Assembly: GCA_017526585.1 (NCBI GenBank)
Contig: JAFXRC010000031.1
Coordinates: 50,345-114,344, forward strand
From: Fibrobacter sp.
GTDB lineage: Bacteria > Fibrobacterota > Fibrobacteria > Fibrobacterales > Fibrobacteraceae
DNA: 64,000 bases
Direction of reading: 5' to 3'
Shown here one piece after another: positions 38,306 through 46,475 of this stretch (its first letter is position 1; every line of letters starts with the position of its first letter). A model generated the notes under the pieces. It did no database searches, had not been told where the DNA came from, and was given only the letters and a program-made list of their open reading frames with translations. The position numbers were made by a program, and so were the translations under genes.

Positions 38306-38773
38306 TTACTCTTTTGTTATTGTGAATATATTCCCATTTATCTGAATTTTATTAAAAGTCACATCCCCCCTTATTAGAACATCAGCCCAATACATACAAG
38401 AACAAGTGACATCTGTTAAGCGATCCTTTTTATCAATATTTAGAGAAAGCGTATCGCCCTTAAATGAATATTCAAGATAATCCGGTTTTTCTGCAGGCGG
38501 ACATTGAGTATTTCCAAGAACCCGAACCGTATAACAACTGTCTTCAGTCCGTTTAACAACAAAGGATTCAACACTCATTGTCGGATTTTCATAGTCAAAA
38601 TGAGCAAAACATGTATCTACCGACAAGAGTTCAACAGAAATATCTTTTTGACGCATTTCCTGCTCATTATTTTCGTCATTAACGGATAGCACCGCATCCT
38701 TTTGGCTGTCGGACGAGGAACAGGCGAAAAAGAGGACTGACAGGGCGGCAATACAAGCAAGACGTTTCATCAT
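38306..38773 (-). CDS. lipoprotein of unknown function, AT-rich
   Basis: 155 residues from the ATG with GGAG 6 nt upstream; the longer in-frame version would overlap the upstream gene. The lipobox is FFAC. The mature part has five Cys residues and no known family. Base composition is clearly more AT-rich than the flanking housekeeping genes, as in the next two genes. Confidence 0.72.
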   Translation of the reverse strand: MMKRLACIAALSVLFFACSSSDSQKDAVLSVNDENNEQEMRQKDISVELLSVDTCFAHFDYENPTMSVESFVVKRTEDSCYTVRVLGNTQCPPAEKPDYLEYSFKGDTLSLNIDKKDRLTDVTCSCMYWADVLIRGDVTFNKIQINGNIFTITKE

Positions 38774-38787
38774 ATTGATCTCCTCTA

Positions 38788-39615
38788 TTAATAAGTTGGC
38801 GTTCCTAGAGTAATCCATCTAGAACCAATACCATCATAATCATTGTTGTAAAAAACAGGTCCCAGATAAGCATTCAAAAACTTTTCTTCCCAAGGATCAA
38901 AGAAATTACCATTTATATAACCATAACGATAAACAATTTTAGGCTCAATATCATACCCTCCCTGAGTATGAATAATATTCATAATAGATATATAGTAAGC
39001 ATCCCATATTTTTTCATTACCACTAAACCACCGAGTTGCAAAATCCTCATACGCCCATATCACATGTATATTTCCAAAAGAAATGGAACTAAAGCCCAAA
39101 ATAGAATGAACCCCTTTAAACACCCCATCAAACCACGGATCTTGATCCGAATAACCGTTTCTAAATACAGAGCAAGCACTTAACCAAAGCCAATATGTAT
39201 TACCAACCCCATTTCCCGAAGTCGTATTTGCAATAACAGCATTTGTATTCCAAAGTGTAATTTCATCAGGAGCACCATGACCTCGATAAAATATAAAATT
39301 ATAATTTTTCGCATTTTGACTTAAAAAATTAACCAAACGTACCCCCGTATCAACATAATAATTAAACGATACCGTTGTTGGAGTTGCACCTATTTGATAA
39401 TAGCCATGAGCAAGATTCATAGCAACAATACTTAAATTCACTGCAAGCCTTAATGAATCAGCAATTTGAACTGAACAAGTCAACGGGCTCTGCCAATTAT
39501 TTTGATAATTATCAATAGCATATGTTGCAAATTTAAAATTCAACAACCGACCTTGAGTAATAGCAAAAGTATTCGAAATCGACAGCATTATTACAAAAAA
39601 ATATTTTTTCATCAT
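38788..39615 (-). CDS. secreted DUF6345-like, caspase/gingipain-fold candidate
   Basis: 275 residues with a signal peptide (cleavage near TFA/I). The segment FIFYRGHGAPDEITLW, then WLWLSACSV and VHSILGFSS, matches my memory of DUF6345 proteins. Spacing of His113 (GHG) and Cys148 (SAC), each at the end of a hydrophobic strand, is that of clan CD cysteine peptidases. Peptidase activity is an inference. It follows the propeptide-like gene by 25 bp. Low GC; possibly acquired. Confidence 0.6.
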   Translation of the reverse strand: MMKKYFFVIMLSISNTFAITQGRLLNFKFATYAIDNYQNNWQSPLTCSVQIADSLRLAVNLSIVAMNLAHGYYQIGATPTTVSFNYYVDTGVRLVNFLSQNAKNYNFIFYRGHGAPDEITLWNTNAVIANTTSGNGVGNTYWLWLSACSVFRNGYSDQDPWFDGVFKGVHSILGFSSISFGNIHVIWAYEDFATRWFSGNEKIWDAYYISIMNIIHTQGGYDIEPKIVYRYGYINGNFFDPWEEKFLNAYLGPVFYNNDYDGIGSRWITLGTPTY

Positions 39616-39640
39616 TCCTATCCAATTTTAATATGTGTTA

Positions 39641-40462
39641 TTAAAAGTCTCCTAAACTTTTTGAAAATAGAACTATATCAAAGGAAAGATATCTTGTTAT
39701 ACCCAAATCATCAAAATGGCCTAAATAAATAACACTTGGAATCAAAATATTATTTCCTGTATCATTGGATACCATACGCCAGCTTAGAATCGCATCATAC
39801 AATACTCCACGCACATTCTTTCTCTCCATATCTTCATTAACTTCAACAACTTTTTGCATCAACCTATTTCTATGTTGCGACACATCGTCAACGTAACATT
39901 CATTTTCACTCAATACTTTTTTTTCAGTCCGCAGCCAACTATACTCAATCTTTTTTATATTAGAAAAAGCATCATAATACATGTAAATAAAGGCATCCCC
40001 ACGAACAGGCAAGCCTTCAACTAATTGATGGAACATAACAAAGGCTCCAACAATGTCAATTTTTTCATTTTTTTGTTCATATTCAAATCCAACTCGTGTA
40101 ATTTTATACGAGTCAGAGACTTCATCAACAAAATATTTTTTTTTATCCTCCAAGGCAATTGACCTCAATTTATTTTCATTTTGTGAATAAATCCTTTCTG
40201 TTTTTGAACGAGAATTCATTAGAACAGCATAATGTCCTGCAACTTCGTCAACAGGAACATTGACCTTCATAGGGATTTTTTCTTTTCCTGTAATTTCATA
40301 AACGAAACACGAAGGTGTTCCCTCATCCATATATTTCCGCAAAGAAGTTTCCGCTTGAAGAAAAACCTCCGGTTTTATGGTAAGCTGTGCATGTATTAAA
40401 GAAAAAGAGACACAAATCAGCAATATGTATATTTTTAACATTTTGTAACCTGATACATTCAT
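39641..40462 (-). CDS. secreted protein with FTP/PepSY-like propeptide features
   Basis: 273 residues from the ATG directly behind TATATTTG; an alternative start seven codons later (MLKIYILL) also gives a signal peptide (cleavage near IHA/Q). Residues ~130-190 (VMFHQLVEGLPVRGDAFIYM, then strands and a Gly-less turn) resemble the FTP domain of metalloprotease propeptides (GLPVxGd pattern). No metal site is present. It is upstream of the caspase-like gene and may supply its chaperone or inhibitor in trans. Confidence 0.55.
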   Translation of the reverse strand: MNVSGYKMLKIYILLICVSFSLIHAQLTIKPEVFLQAETSLRKYMDEGTPSCFVYEITGKEKIPMKVNVPVDEVAGHYAVLMNSRSKTERIYSQNENKLRSIALEDKKKYFVDEVSDSYKITRVGFEYEQKNEKIDIVGAFVMFHQLVEGLPVRGDAFIYMYYDAFSNIKKIEYSWLRTEKKVLSENECYVDDVSQHRNRLMQKVVEVNEDMERKNVRGVLYDAILSWRMVSNDTGNNILIPSVIYLGHFDDLGITRYLSFDIVLFSKSLGDF

Positions 40463-40468
40463 ACTACA

Positions 40469-40474
40469 AATATA
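40469..40474 (-). promoter_or_regulatory. -10 box TATATT of the propeptide-like gene
   Basis: It reads TATATTTG and ends 6 nt before the ATG at 40462. Confidence 0.55.
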
Positions 40475-40612
40475 TATACATTTTTTACATGTCACCCCTA
40501 GAAAAAAAACACAAACTGGCGGTAAATTGTTGATAAATTGAATACAACTATTGGACAAAAAATTTTTTGTGAAAAAGACAAAAAAATCTATTCACAATCC
40601 GGGAGAATTACC

Positions 40613-40618
40613 TATCTT
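40613..40618 (+). promoter_or_regulatory. -10 box TATCTT of the receiver-like gene
   Basis: It reads TATCTTTT and ends 7 nt before the ATG at 40626. Confidence 0.45.
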
Positions 40619-40625
40619 TTAGGGC

Positions 40626-41048
40626 ATGGGACACATCTTCTTCATAGCCCCGTCTTCTCCAGGCAGCTTAGACCGCCTCAGTCAATGGACGTTCCGTTGG
40701 CTTTTGGAGCACGGTGATTTGGCGGAAGATTCTACGATGTATACCTGCAATTCCATCGAAGACGCCACAAACCTTCTGGAATCTGCATTGATTATCGGAC
40801 AGTCCCCCGCACTCATCATTCTTGACCATGCGGACCGCCCCCACGAACAGAACCTGAAGTTCAGCAAGCTCTTGCACGACGGTATTCCTGAATCGTGGAT
40901 TGTGGAACTCGTTCCCGACAACATGCCGCTGCCGGAAAGCGACGACAACTACTATTGGGTGCGCAAGCCCGTGAGCGAAGAAGAATGGTACAGCACGCTG
41001 GAACAGGTGTTGCTTAAGAGTGGCTCTCCCCAGTGGGCAAATAATTAA
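40626..41048 (+). CDS. CheY/receiver-like small protein
   Basis: 140 residues. The strand-helix order, the acidic end of a central strand (ALIILDHADRP) and a late YWVRKPVSEEEW segment (strand 5 Lys-Pro) match a response-regulator receiver fold, but sequence identity looks low and the phospho-acceptor assignment is tentative. No output domain and no kinase nearby. Alternative: a non-signalling flavodoxin-like protein. Confidence 0.55.
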   Translation: MGHIFFIAPSSPGSLDRLSQWTFRWLLEHGDLAEDSTMYTCNSIEDATNLLESALIIGQSPALIILDHADRPHEQNLKFSKLLHDGIPESWIVELVPDNMPLPESDDNYYWVRKPVSEEEWYSTLEQVLLKSGSPQWANN

Positions 41049-41063
41049 TTAATAGAGTCTACA

Positions 41064-41088
41064 GGCCCTTCGACAGGCTCAGGGACCT
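41064..41088. repeat. short dispersed repeat related to family B
   Basis: AGGCCCTTCGACAGGCTC followed by AGGGACCT, a form without an inner stem, between two plus-strand genes. Confidence 0.55.
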
Positions 41089-41099
41089 TCTCCAAATTC

Positions 41100-41105
41100 T
41101 ACATT
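41100..41105 (+). promoter_or_regulatory. -10 box TACATT of the TIM-barrel gene
   Basis: It ends 7 nt before the ATG at 41113. Confidence 0.45.
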
Positions 41106-41112
41106 ACTTACC

Positions 41113-42090
41113 ATGATTAAAGGCGTAAGTTATTTTGGCGTGCGTTCGCCTAAGCATGTTCTTGCCGATATGCAAGACATCAAGGCGGCGGGTTTTAACG
41201 CGGTGCTCCACACCTGGAGCGAAGAGGACGAACAGTACTACTACGGCACCATGAAGGAAATCGTGGACCAGTCTGCAGACTTAGGTCTGAAAGTCTATGT
41301 AAACCCGTGGGGAGTCGGCCGCGTGTTCGGCGGCGAGGCTTATTCGGAACTTACCGCCCGCAACCACGATTTATGCCAAGTCGCGCTCGACGGGAAGCCG
41401 AAGGTGGCCGCCTGCCCGAACCATCCGGAATTCCGCGCCTATATGCACAAGTGGATTGAATCCGTATGCGCCACGAAGGTGAACACGATTTTCTGGGACG
41501 AGCCGCATTTCTACTTCGAGAAGGGCGGACTCAGCAACTGGAGCTGCCGTTGCGAAAAATGCCGCGAGAAGTTCCGTGCCCAGTTCGGCTACGAGATGCC
41601 CGCCGAGCTCACCGAAGACGTGTTGAAATTCCGAGAGGACAGCCTGATTGATTTTCTGAAAGAAATGACCGAGGATGTTCACGCCCGCGGCAAGCGCAAC
41701 TGCGTGTGCATGCTTCCGCCGTGGTTTCCCGCAGGTCTCGATGACTGGGGCCGCGTGGCAAGTCTCGAAAGCGTCGACGAAGTCGCGTCCGACCCATACT
41801 GGGAACGCGGTGCGACCGAGGAATGGGTCCGCGAGAAATACGCCGAGACAGCCCGCAAGCTGACTGATGTCGCCGCCAAGTTCGGCAAGGCAGTGCAGAT
41901 GTGGATCAAGGCTTACCAGATTGAAGCGGGTCGCGAAAATGATCTCGCTATCGCCGTCGAGGAAAGCCGCAAAGCAGGTATCGACAACATCTTCGCCTGG
42001 AGCTACCGCGGCACAGAGACGCTTAGCTGGCTAAAAAGCGACAACCCGGACAAAGTCGCCCGGGTATTCAGGAAATCGCTCAGTCTCTAA
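41113..42090 (+). CDS. TIM-barrel protein, glycoside-hydrolase-like
   Basis: 325 residues, no signal peptide. Strand ends carry carbohydrate-enzyme-like residues: GFNAVLHTWSEEDE, KVYVNPWGVGRVFGG, NTIFWDEPHFYFEKGG (a WDE at the expected catalytic strand) and WSYRG near the end. A CRCEKC pair near residues 145-150 might bind metal. It resembles cytoplasmic putative glycosidases of unknown specificity; I cannot name the family. Confidence 0.6.
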   Translation: MIKGVSYFGVRSPKHVLADMQDIKAAGFNAVLHTWSEEDEQYYYGTMKEIVDQSADLGLKVYVNPWGVGRVFGGEAYSELTARNHDLCQVALDGKPKVAACPNHPEFRAYMHKWIESVCATKVNTIFWDEPHFYFEKGGLSNWSCRCEKCREKFRAQFGYEMPAELTEDVLKFREDSLIDFLKEMTEDVHARGKRNCVCMLPPWFPAGLDDWGRVASLESVDEVASDPYWERGATEEWVREKYAETARKLTDVAAKFGKAVQMWIKAYQIEAGRENDLAIAVEESRKAGIDNIFAWSYRGTETLSWLKSDNPDKVARVFRKSLSL

Positions 42091-42109
42091 CGGAACGCGC
42101 GAACGCTAA

Positions 42110-43696
42110 TTACTTCATCACGCGTATCGTCACGGAACCCGCGCGGGATTTTGCGATGAACGTGCCGCCGTTTTTCACGAGGGTTTTCGCGCTGGCGCGG
42201 AGTTCCTGCATTCCTGAGGCTCGCACCTTTCCCAGATAATTGCCGTTCATGTCGAAGATGCGGTAGCTTTCGGCTCCGGCTGCGTGCGATAGCGCGGGCC
42301 TTACAAAGTCAAAGCAATTTTCAAGACATTCAATTTCGTCTTCCTCCGTGAGTATCGCGAAATAATCTACATCCATCCACGAGCCTGTCACCGTAAAGCG
42401 CAATATGTGTTCGCCCGCAGGGAGGTTCACCGTCGTCCGCACCTTGTTGTAGTCGTCGTAGTTGTCCTCGCCTTCGTTTTTCGGGACAGAGATCACGTCG
42501 GTGATGTTCTTGCCGTCAAGCGACATCTGGAAGCCTGAAGTCTCGTTTGCGGATGCGACCGATGCGTAGAAGGAATATTCGCCCGCTTCCTTCACGTTCA
42601 CGGTGTATTCCAGCCATTCGCCTTCCTGGTTGTAACCCACGATGTAGCCCGTCGCCTTCTTGTAAATGTCGACGCCCGTCCCTTCGCGGTAATTGGTACC
42701 GCCGTGGTCTTCGGAATCGTTTTCCTTGTAGGAGTCGTTGCCCGAGCCGACACCCGGAATGTCGAAGTCTTCCGCCTCGATCTTGCCCGGAATTTCAAAC
42801 GGCTTGTCCTTGAACGGTTTCTGCGGAACAGGCTCTACCGGCTTGCGATTTACCGCCTTGAGCATTTGTTCCGCATAGCGCTTGCCGAATTCTACGTAGG
42901 CATCGTGATTGAAGTGATAACGGTCCACGCCATTACCGCCAAGGCCTTCAGACGACGCGTAGTAGGTATTGTCCATCGTGTTCGGGAGTTTCGACACGCG
43001 GTCGGAATAGCAGCAGCCCGAACGCAGGAGTTCGCCCGCCACGAACGGAACCGTGTCAGAACTCATGTCGAGCGCCTTGAGGATATCATCGCGAGTCTTC
43101 TTCACGATTTTCGGCCAGTCCGGGTAACCGCCGTCGGTTTCGCCCTGATGGAAGATGAATCCCTTGATGACGCCCACCTGCTGTGCCTTCTTCGCGATAT
43201 CGATAATCGTCTTCGTCACGTTGCCATCGCTTGCATATTCCTTCGCATAGTTCTGGAGCCAGCTTTCGGCCGTTGAAAGGTAGCTTGCGAACTGGTCCTG
43301 GTCAAAGAGCTTGATGCTGGCACCGCCCACCGCAACCGGGATAATACCAATAGTCACATCGGGCATGCTGTCAGCCATCGTGCGACCGAACCAGTCCGCC
43401 ACCGAAATCGTGTTGCCGCAGTTGAACAGCGACGGCACCGCCGGGTAAACTTCGCCGAGCGTATTGCGGCCCTTGCCCGAACAAACCTGCGTCGCAAAAA
43501 TCTTAAAACGCGAATTTTCGACCTTGTCGGCACTCTGTGCATCTGCCGTGCCGCCCATATTGGACTGCCCGTACGCAATGTAGATGTGGAAATTCGGGTC
43601 CGGAGCGGCATTCGCCGAAATGGCACCGAACGACATTAAGCCCGTAGCAACGCATGCTACAGGCACGAAACCAGAGAATTTGTCAAAAAATCTCAT
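42110..43696 (-). CDS. secreted carbohydrate esterase, CE6-like, with CBM6/35-like module
   Basis: 528 residues. The signal peptide ends near ANA/A. The SGNH/SASA esterase domain (about 33-270) has catalytic Ser45 in GQSNM, the HQGE block and a late Asp/His (YHFNHDAY). A jelly-roll carbohydrate-binding module follows (about 290-450: GKIEAEDFD, EGEWLEYTVNVKEAG, MDVDYFAI), then a ~60-residue tail like the secretion tails of this phylum. CE6 enzymes remove acetyl groups from xylan, which fits a plant-fibre degrader. AAGGG precedes the ATG. Confidence 0.85.
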   Translation of the reverse strand: MRFFDKFSGFVPVACVATGLMSFGAISANAAPDPNFHIYIAYGQSNMGGTADAQSADKVENSRFKIFATQVCSGKGRNTLGEVYPAVPSLFNCGNTISVADWFGRTMADSMPDVTIGIIPVAVGGASIKLFDQDQFASYLSTAESWLQNYAKEYASDGNVTKTIIDIAKKAQQVGVIKGFIFHQGETDGGYPDWPKIVKKTRDDILKALDMSSDTVPFVAGELLRSGCCYSDRVSKLPNTMDNTYYASSEGLGGNGVDRYHFNHDAYVEFGKRYAEQMLKAVNRKPVEPVPQKPFKDKPFEIPGKIEAEDFDIPGVGSGNDSYKENDSEDHGGTNYREGTGVDIYKKATGYIVGYNQEGEWLEYTVNVKEAGEYSFYASVASANETSGFQMSLDGKNITDVISVPKNEGEDNYDDYNKVRTTVNLPAGEHILRFTVTGSWMDVDYFAILTEEDEIECLENCFDFVRPALSHAAGAESYRIFDMNGNYLGKVRASGMQELRASAKTLVKNGGTFIAKSRAGSVTIRVMK

Positions 43697-43737
43697 GACA
43701 ACCCTTCTTTTTCAAACAACTGTCTAAAAAATACCTT

Positions 43738-43770
43738 GAAAAAAGCACAAAAGGCGCCCCCGGCGCCCTT
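43738..43770 (-). terminator. intrinsic terminator after higBA
   Basis: On the minus strand, GGCGCC-GGG-GGCGCC with extended AAG/CTT ends is followed by TTTTGTGCTTTTTT. Confidence 0.75.
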
Positions 43771-43833
43771 ATTCTATAGACAGATTGTCAATGAAGGAAA
43801 TTTGGATCGAAGTTCAAAAATATTTAAAACAAT

Positions 43834-44130
43834 TTAAGCTGGTTCAAAGGTCTTGATTTTATCCAGTTCTTCAGCGATTTCGAGTTTCAAGTTACGAATG
43901 TCAATATCATCTTGCAAGGAGATGAAGTAATCATCAGAAACACCAAAAAACTTGGCTAGTCTCAGGGATGTGTCGACCGTAATTCGTCTGCGATCGTGAA
44001 GAATGTCCTGGATTCTTGAAACAGGAACATTGATTGCCTGGGCGACCTTGTAGGCAGACAATCCCATAGGCGTAAAAAACTCTTCGTTCAGGATTTCTCC
44101 GATAGTAGGTGTTTCAATATGCTTGCTCAT
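43834..44130 (-). CDS. higA: HigA-family antitoxin (XRE helix-turn-helix)
   Basis: 98 residues. The HTH (LSAYKVAQAINVPVSRIQDIL) and the following RRITVDTSLRLAKFFG match the HigA/VapI family, which neutralises the upstream toxin and represses the operon. AGGAG lies 6 nt before the ATG; 9 bp separate it from the toxin gene. Confidence 0.93.
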   Translation of the reverse strand: MSKHIETPTIGEILNEEFFTPMGLSAYKVAQAINVPVSRIQDILHDRRRITVDTSLRLAKFFGVSDDYFISLQDDIDIRNLKLEIAEELDKIKTFEPA

Positions 44131-44139
44131 GGTCTGCTC

Positions 44140-44421
44140 CTAGTGGTAGTCAACAATCTCAACGTTATAAAAATGCCCTTCGTTCATCGAAAAACAGATA
44201 CGCCATTGATCGTTTATGCGTATAGAGTATTGTCCTTCTCGGTCTCCATGCAAAGCCTCCAAACGATTATTCAGAGGTATTCGCAAATCGTTCAATGATT
44301 TGGCATTGTCTATCATCATGAGTTTTCTCAAGGCCACCTTTTGAATTGTATTAGGCAACCGTCTTGAAAACTCCTGGTTATAGACGAGTTCTGTTTCTCT
44401 ATCGGCAAAGCTTTGTATCAT
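44140..44421 (-). CDS. higB: HigB-family mRNA-interferase toxin (RelE-like)
   Basis: 93 residues. It starts MIQSFADRETE and ends with an IRINDQWRICF strand and a VEIVDYH tail, the HigB hallmarks; it should cleave mRNA on the ribosome. Toxin-first order is normal for higBA. A strong promoter-like sequence sits so close to the ATG that the mRNA start must fall at or within the first codons. Confidence 0.93.
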   Translation of the reverse strand: MIQSFADRETELVYNQEFSRRLPNTIQKVALRKLMMIDNAKSLNDLRIPLNNRLEALHGDREGQYSIRINDQWRICFSMNEGHFYNVEIVDYH

Positions 44422-44423
44422 TC

Positions 44424-44452
44424 AATATACCTATTTCGTGTGTATATGTCAA
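44424..44452 (-). promoter_or_regulatory. sigma70-like promoter of higBA, TTGACA-17-TATATT
   Basis: -35 TTGACA at 44447-44452 and -10 TATATT at 44424-44429, 17-nt spacer. The -10 box ends only 2 nt before the higB ATG. Confidence 0.6.
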
Positions 44453-44545
44453 GTGGGTAGATTATTTTTACAAGTTTCTATATTACTATACACGCGTTTT
44501 TCAGGCGTTTTTTTGCCAATATTGCCGGTAAAATGATTTTAACAC

Positions 44546-44575
44546 AACAAAAAACACCCGTCCGAGACAGGTGTT
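44546..44575 (-). terminator. intrinsic terminator after the FISUMP lipoprotein gene
   Basis: On the minus strand, AACACCTGTC-TCG-GACGGGTGTT is followed by TTTTTTG. Confidence 0.8.
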
Positions 44576-44609
44576 GAATCGATTACAAAATTAAAGTACC
44601 AGAAAACTG

Positions 44610-45743
44610 CTATGGAGTTTCTTCGTCCTTTAGACAACGAACAGAGAAGCCGAAGTTCTTGCCGTCGTCGTACAGATCCGCGAGGTAGACGCCGAAATCT
44701 AGATACATATAGTAGGCGGCGTAGCTAGAGTGCTGCGTGGCACTCCAAAAACCAGTGTAGCCGTTAGCATCGTAGAAGTCGCCATTGTAGTACCTGATAC
44801 CAACAGGGAGTCCGGAAAAGCCGTAGGTATCGGTACCGTTGCCGTTACTGTACCAGCCCGTCTGGGACTTGAGTTTCGTCCCTGCGGTTGATGAACCGCC
44901 CACCGCCGTGAGCAAGGTATCCCATTCCGCTTGCGTTGGCAAGTGCCAGCCCGGTGGGCAAATACCATACACTGTATCGGGCAAAGTACAGGTCTTGCGG
45001 CAACCACAGTCCACGCCGTTGCCACCGTCGTAAAGCGCAACCGAATCTATCGCCGCCGCCCAGGTGTAAAGGCGTCCGGCCACGGCACAGTTAGCACTAT
45101 CGTTATTATAGCACCAACTGCGGTTCAACAGGCTCGGAGTCATCGAACTGTCGACATAGTTCAGGTTTTCCGCCATCCAGGTCTGCGCACCAATCTTTAC
45201 GGTCTTGTACACCTTTTTGTCGCGGCTGTCCGTCATGGTGCCGTAGGTTATATTCGGATTGAAGCGACACTCCTTAGGAACATTCCAATTCCATTCTGTC
45301 TCACCCTCTAAAAGAGCAGAACAATTCAATTCATCTTCAAAACTGCTGCTGGATTCTATCGTTCCTTCGGGACTCCAGGATGACGATGAAAGAACACTGC
45401 TTGAAGAAGCTGTCTCGACACTGCTACTAGATTCTTTCTTGACGCTGGAAGAGGAATTTGCCGAGTCAATGCTACTACAGGATCCTTCGACAGCACCCGA
45501 AGAAGAATTTTCCCTAGCGACGCCACTACTACATTTTTCGCTATCGCTCAGAATGACGGAGGATGAACTCATAACGGAGGATGAAGAATTCGCCAAGGCG
45601 ACGCTACTACTGGATTCCCTGCTGTCGCTCGGAGCGACGGGTGAAGAACTGCTGTCGTCATCGCAGGCAGCGAGAAGGAGTAAGCTGGAGATTGCCAAAG
45701 TAATAATACTTTTTGATTTTTTCAAAACCACAAAACGCCACAT
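44610..45743 (-). CDS. FISUMP-domain lipoprotein with Ser-rich linker
   Basis: 377 residues, lipobox LLAAC. A long Ser-rich linker (about 30-130) is followed by one FISUMP/Fib_succ_major domain (TDSRDKKVYKTVKIGAQTWM, then WHLPTQAEWDTLL, GFSGLPVGIRYY and FSVRCLKD). Part of the linker (SSVILSDSEK) is coded by a palindromic-repeat sequence. The start is uncertain: the first ATG overlaps a TATAAT, so a GTG four codons later is possible. Surface-exposed; function unknown. Confidence 0.82.
   Translation of the reverse strand: MWRFVVLKKSKSIITLAISSLLLLAACDDDSSSSPVAPSDSRESSSSVALANSSSSVMSSSSVILSDSEKCSSGVARENSSSGAVEGSCSSIDSANSSSSVKKESSSSVETASSSSVLSSSSWSPEGTIESSSSFEDELNCSALLEGETEWNWNVPKECRFNPNITYGTMTDSRDKKVYKTVKIGAQTWMAENLNYVDSSMTPSLLNRSWCYNNDSANCAVAGRLYTWAAAIDSVALYDGGNGVDCGCRKTCTLPDTVYGICPPGWHLPTQAEWDTLLTAVGGSSTAGTKLKSQTGWYSNGNGTDTYGFSGLPVGIRYYNGDFYDANGYTGFWSATQHSSYAAYYMYLDFGVYLADLYDDGKNFGFSVRCLKDEETP
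45532..45557. repeat. palindromic repeat (GTCATTCTGAGCG type) in the Ser-rich linker
   Basis: On the minus strand, GTCATTCTGAGCGATAGCG then AAAAATG, in frame as VILSDSEK. A half-unit of family B (GATCCTTCGACAG) sits at 45481. Confidence 0.6.
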
Positions 45744-45800
45744 TATAAAGAAAACTCCCAGCCGGAGCCAGGAGCATTTCTAAAAGCGTTTTGCAAAACA

Positions 45801-45834
45801 ATGGATTGCTTCGCCTTCGGCTCGCAATGACGTT
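45801..45834. repeat. palindromic repeat family A between efp and the FISUMP gene
   Basis: ATGGATTGCTTC, inner stem GCC-ttc-GGC, then CTCGCAATGACGTT. It lies 16 bp after the efp stop and could also act as its terminator hairpin. Confidence 0.8.
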
Positions 45835-45849
45835 TTGCGAACGGCCTTA

Positions 45850-46434
45850 TTACTTTGCGCGTTCGAGATAAGAACCGTCGCGGGTGTCCACGCGGATCTT
45901 GGTGTTGTTTTCGATGAAGAGCGGAATCATCACCTTGGCGCCGGTTTCGACGGTGCATTCACGCATCACGTTACCGCTGGTGTTGCCCTGGACTGCCGGA
46001 GGAGCGTCAATGATCATGAGGTCAACGAAGGTAGGCGGAATCACTTCAATCGGAAGCGTAGCGCCGGACTTCGGGTCCTTCCACCAAGTGACTTCGACAG
46101 TAGCGCCGTCGAGGAGCCAAACTTCGCAGCCATTGAGAGCTTCCTTGGAGATTTCTTCAGTTTCCTGAGTTTCGTTGTTCAGGAAGTACCAAGTAGAACC
46201 GTCGTTGTAGAGGTAGGTCATTTCGGTAAAGGTCACGTCGGCTTCTTCAACCGTATCGCCACTCTTCCAAGTGCGTTCGAGGGTGCGGCCGGTCACCAAG
46301 TTCTTGATGCGAACGCGGTTAAAGGCCTGGCCCTTACCCGGCTTCACGAACTGGTTTTCGATGATTTCGTACGGCTGACCATCAACCATGATTTTAAGTT
46401 TCTTGCGGAATTCGTTGGTGCTTACAGTACCCAT
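45850..46434 (-). CDS. efp: translation elongation factor P
   Basis: 194 residues, three-domain EF-P. It relieves ribosome stalling at proline runs. The domain I loop is KPGKGQA with Lys34 at the tip, the residue that is beta-lysylated in E. coli. GAGG lies 5 nt before the ATG, and a TATATT at 46470-46475 gives a ~30-nt leader. It is divergent from epmB, 41 bp between start codons. Confidence 0.96.
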   Translation of the reverse strand: MGTVSTNEFRKKLKIMVDGQPYEIIENQFVKPGKGQAFNRVRIKNLVTGRTLERTWKSGDTVEEADVTFTEMTYLYNDGSTWYFLNNETQETEEISKEALNGCEVWLLDGATVEVTWWKDPKSGATLPIEVIPPTFVDLMIIDAPPAVQGNTSGNVMRECTVETGAKVMIPLFIENNTKIRVDTRDGSYLERAK

Positions 46435-46475
46435 ATTATCCTCTTGTTGATTTTGATTCTAAATTTAGCAATATA

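Noticed and set aside
41113..42090. Assignment of the TIM-barrel protein to a named glycoside hydrolase family
   Set aside because: Fold and WDE strand are suggestive, but no family signature could be named from reading alone.
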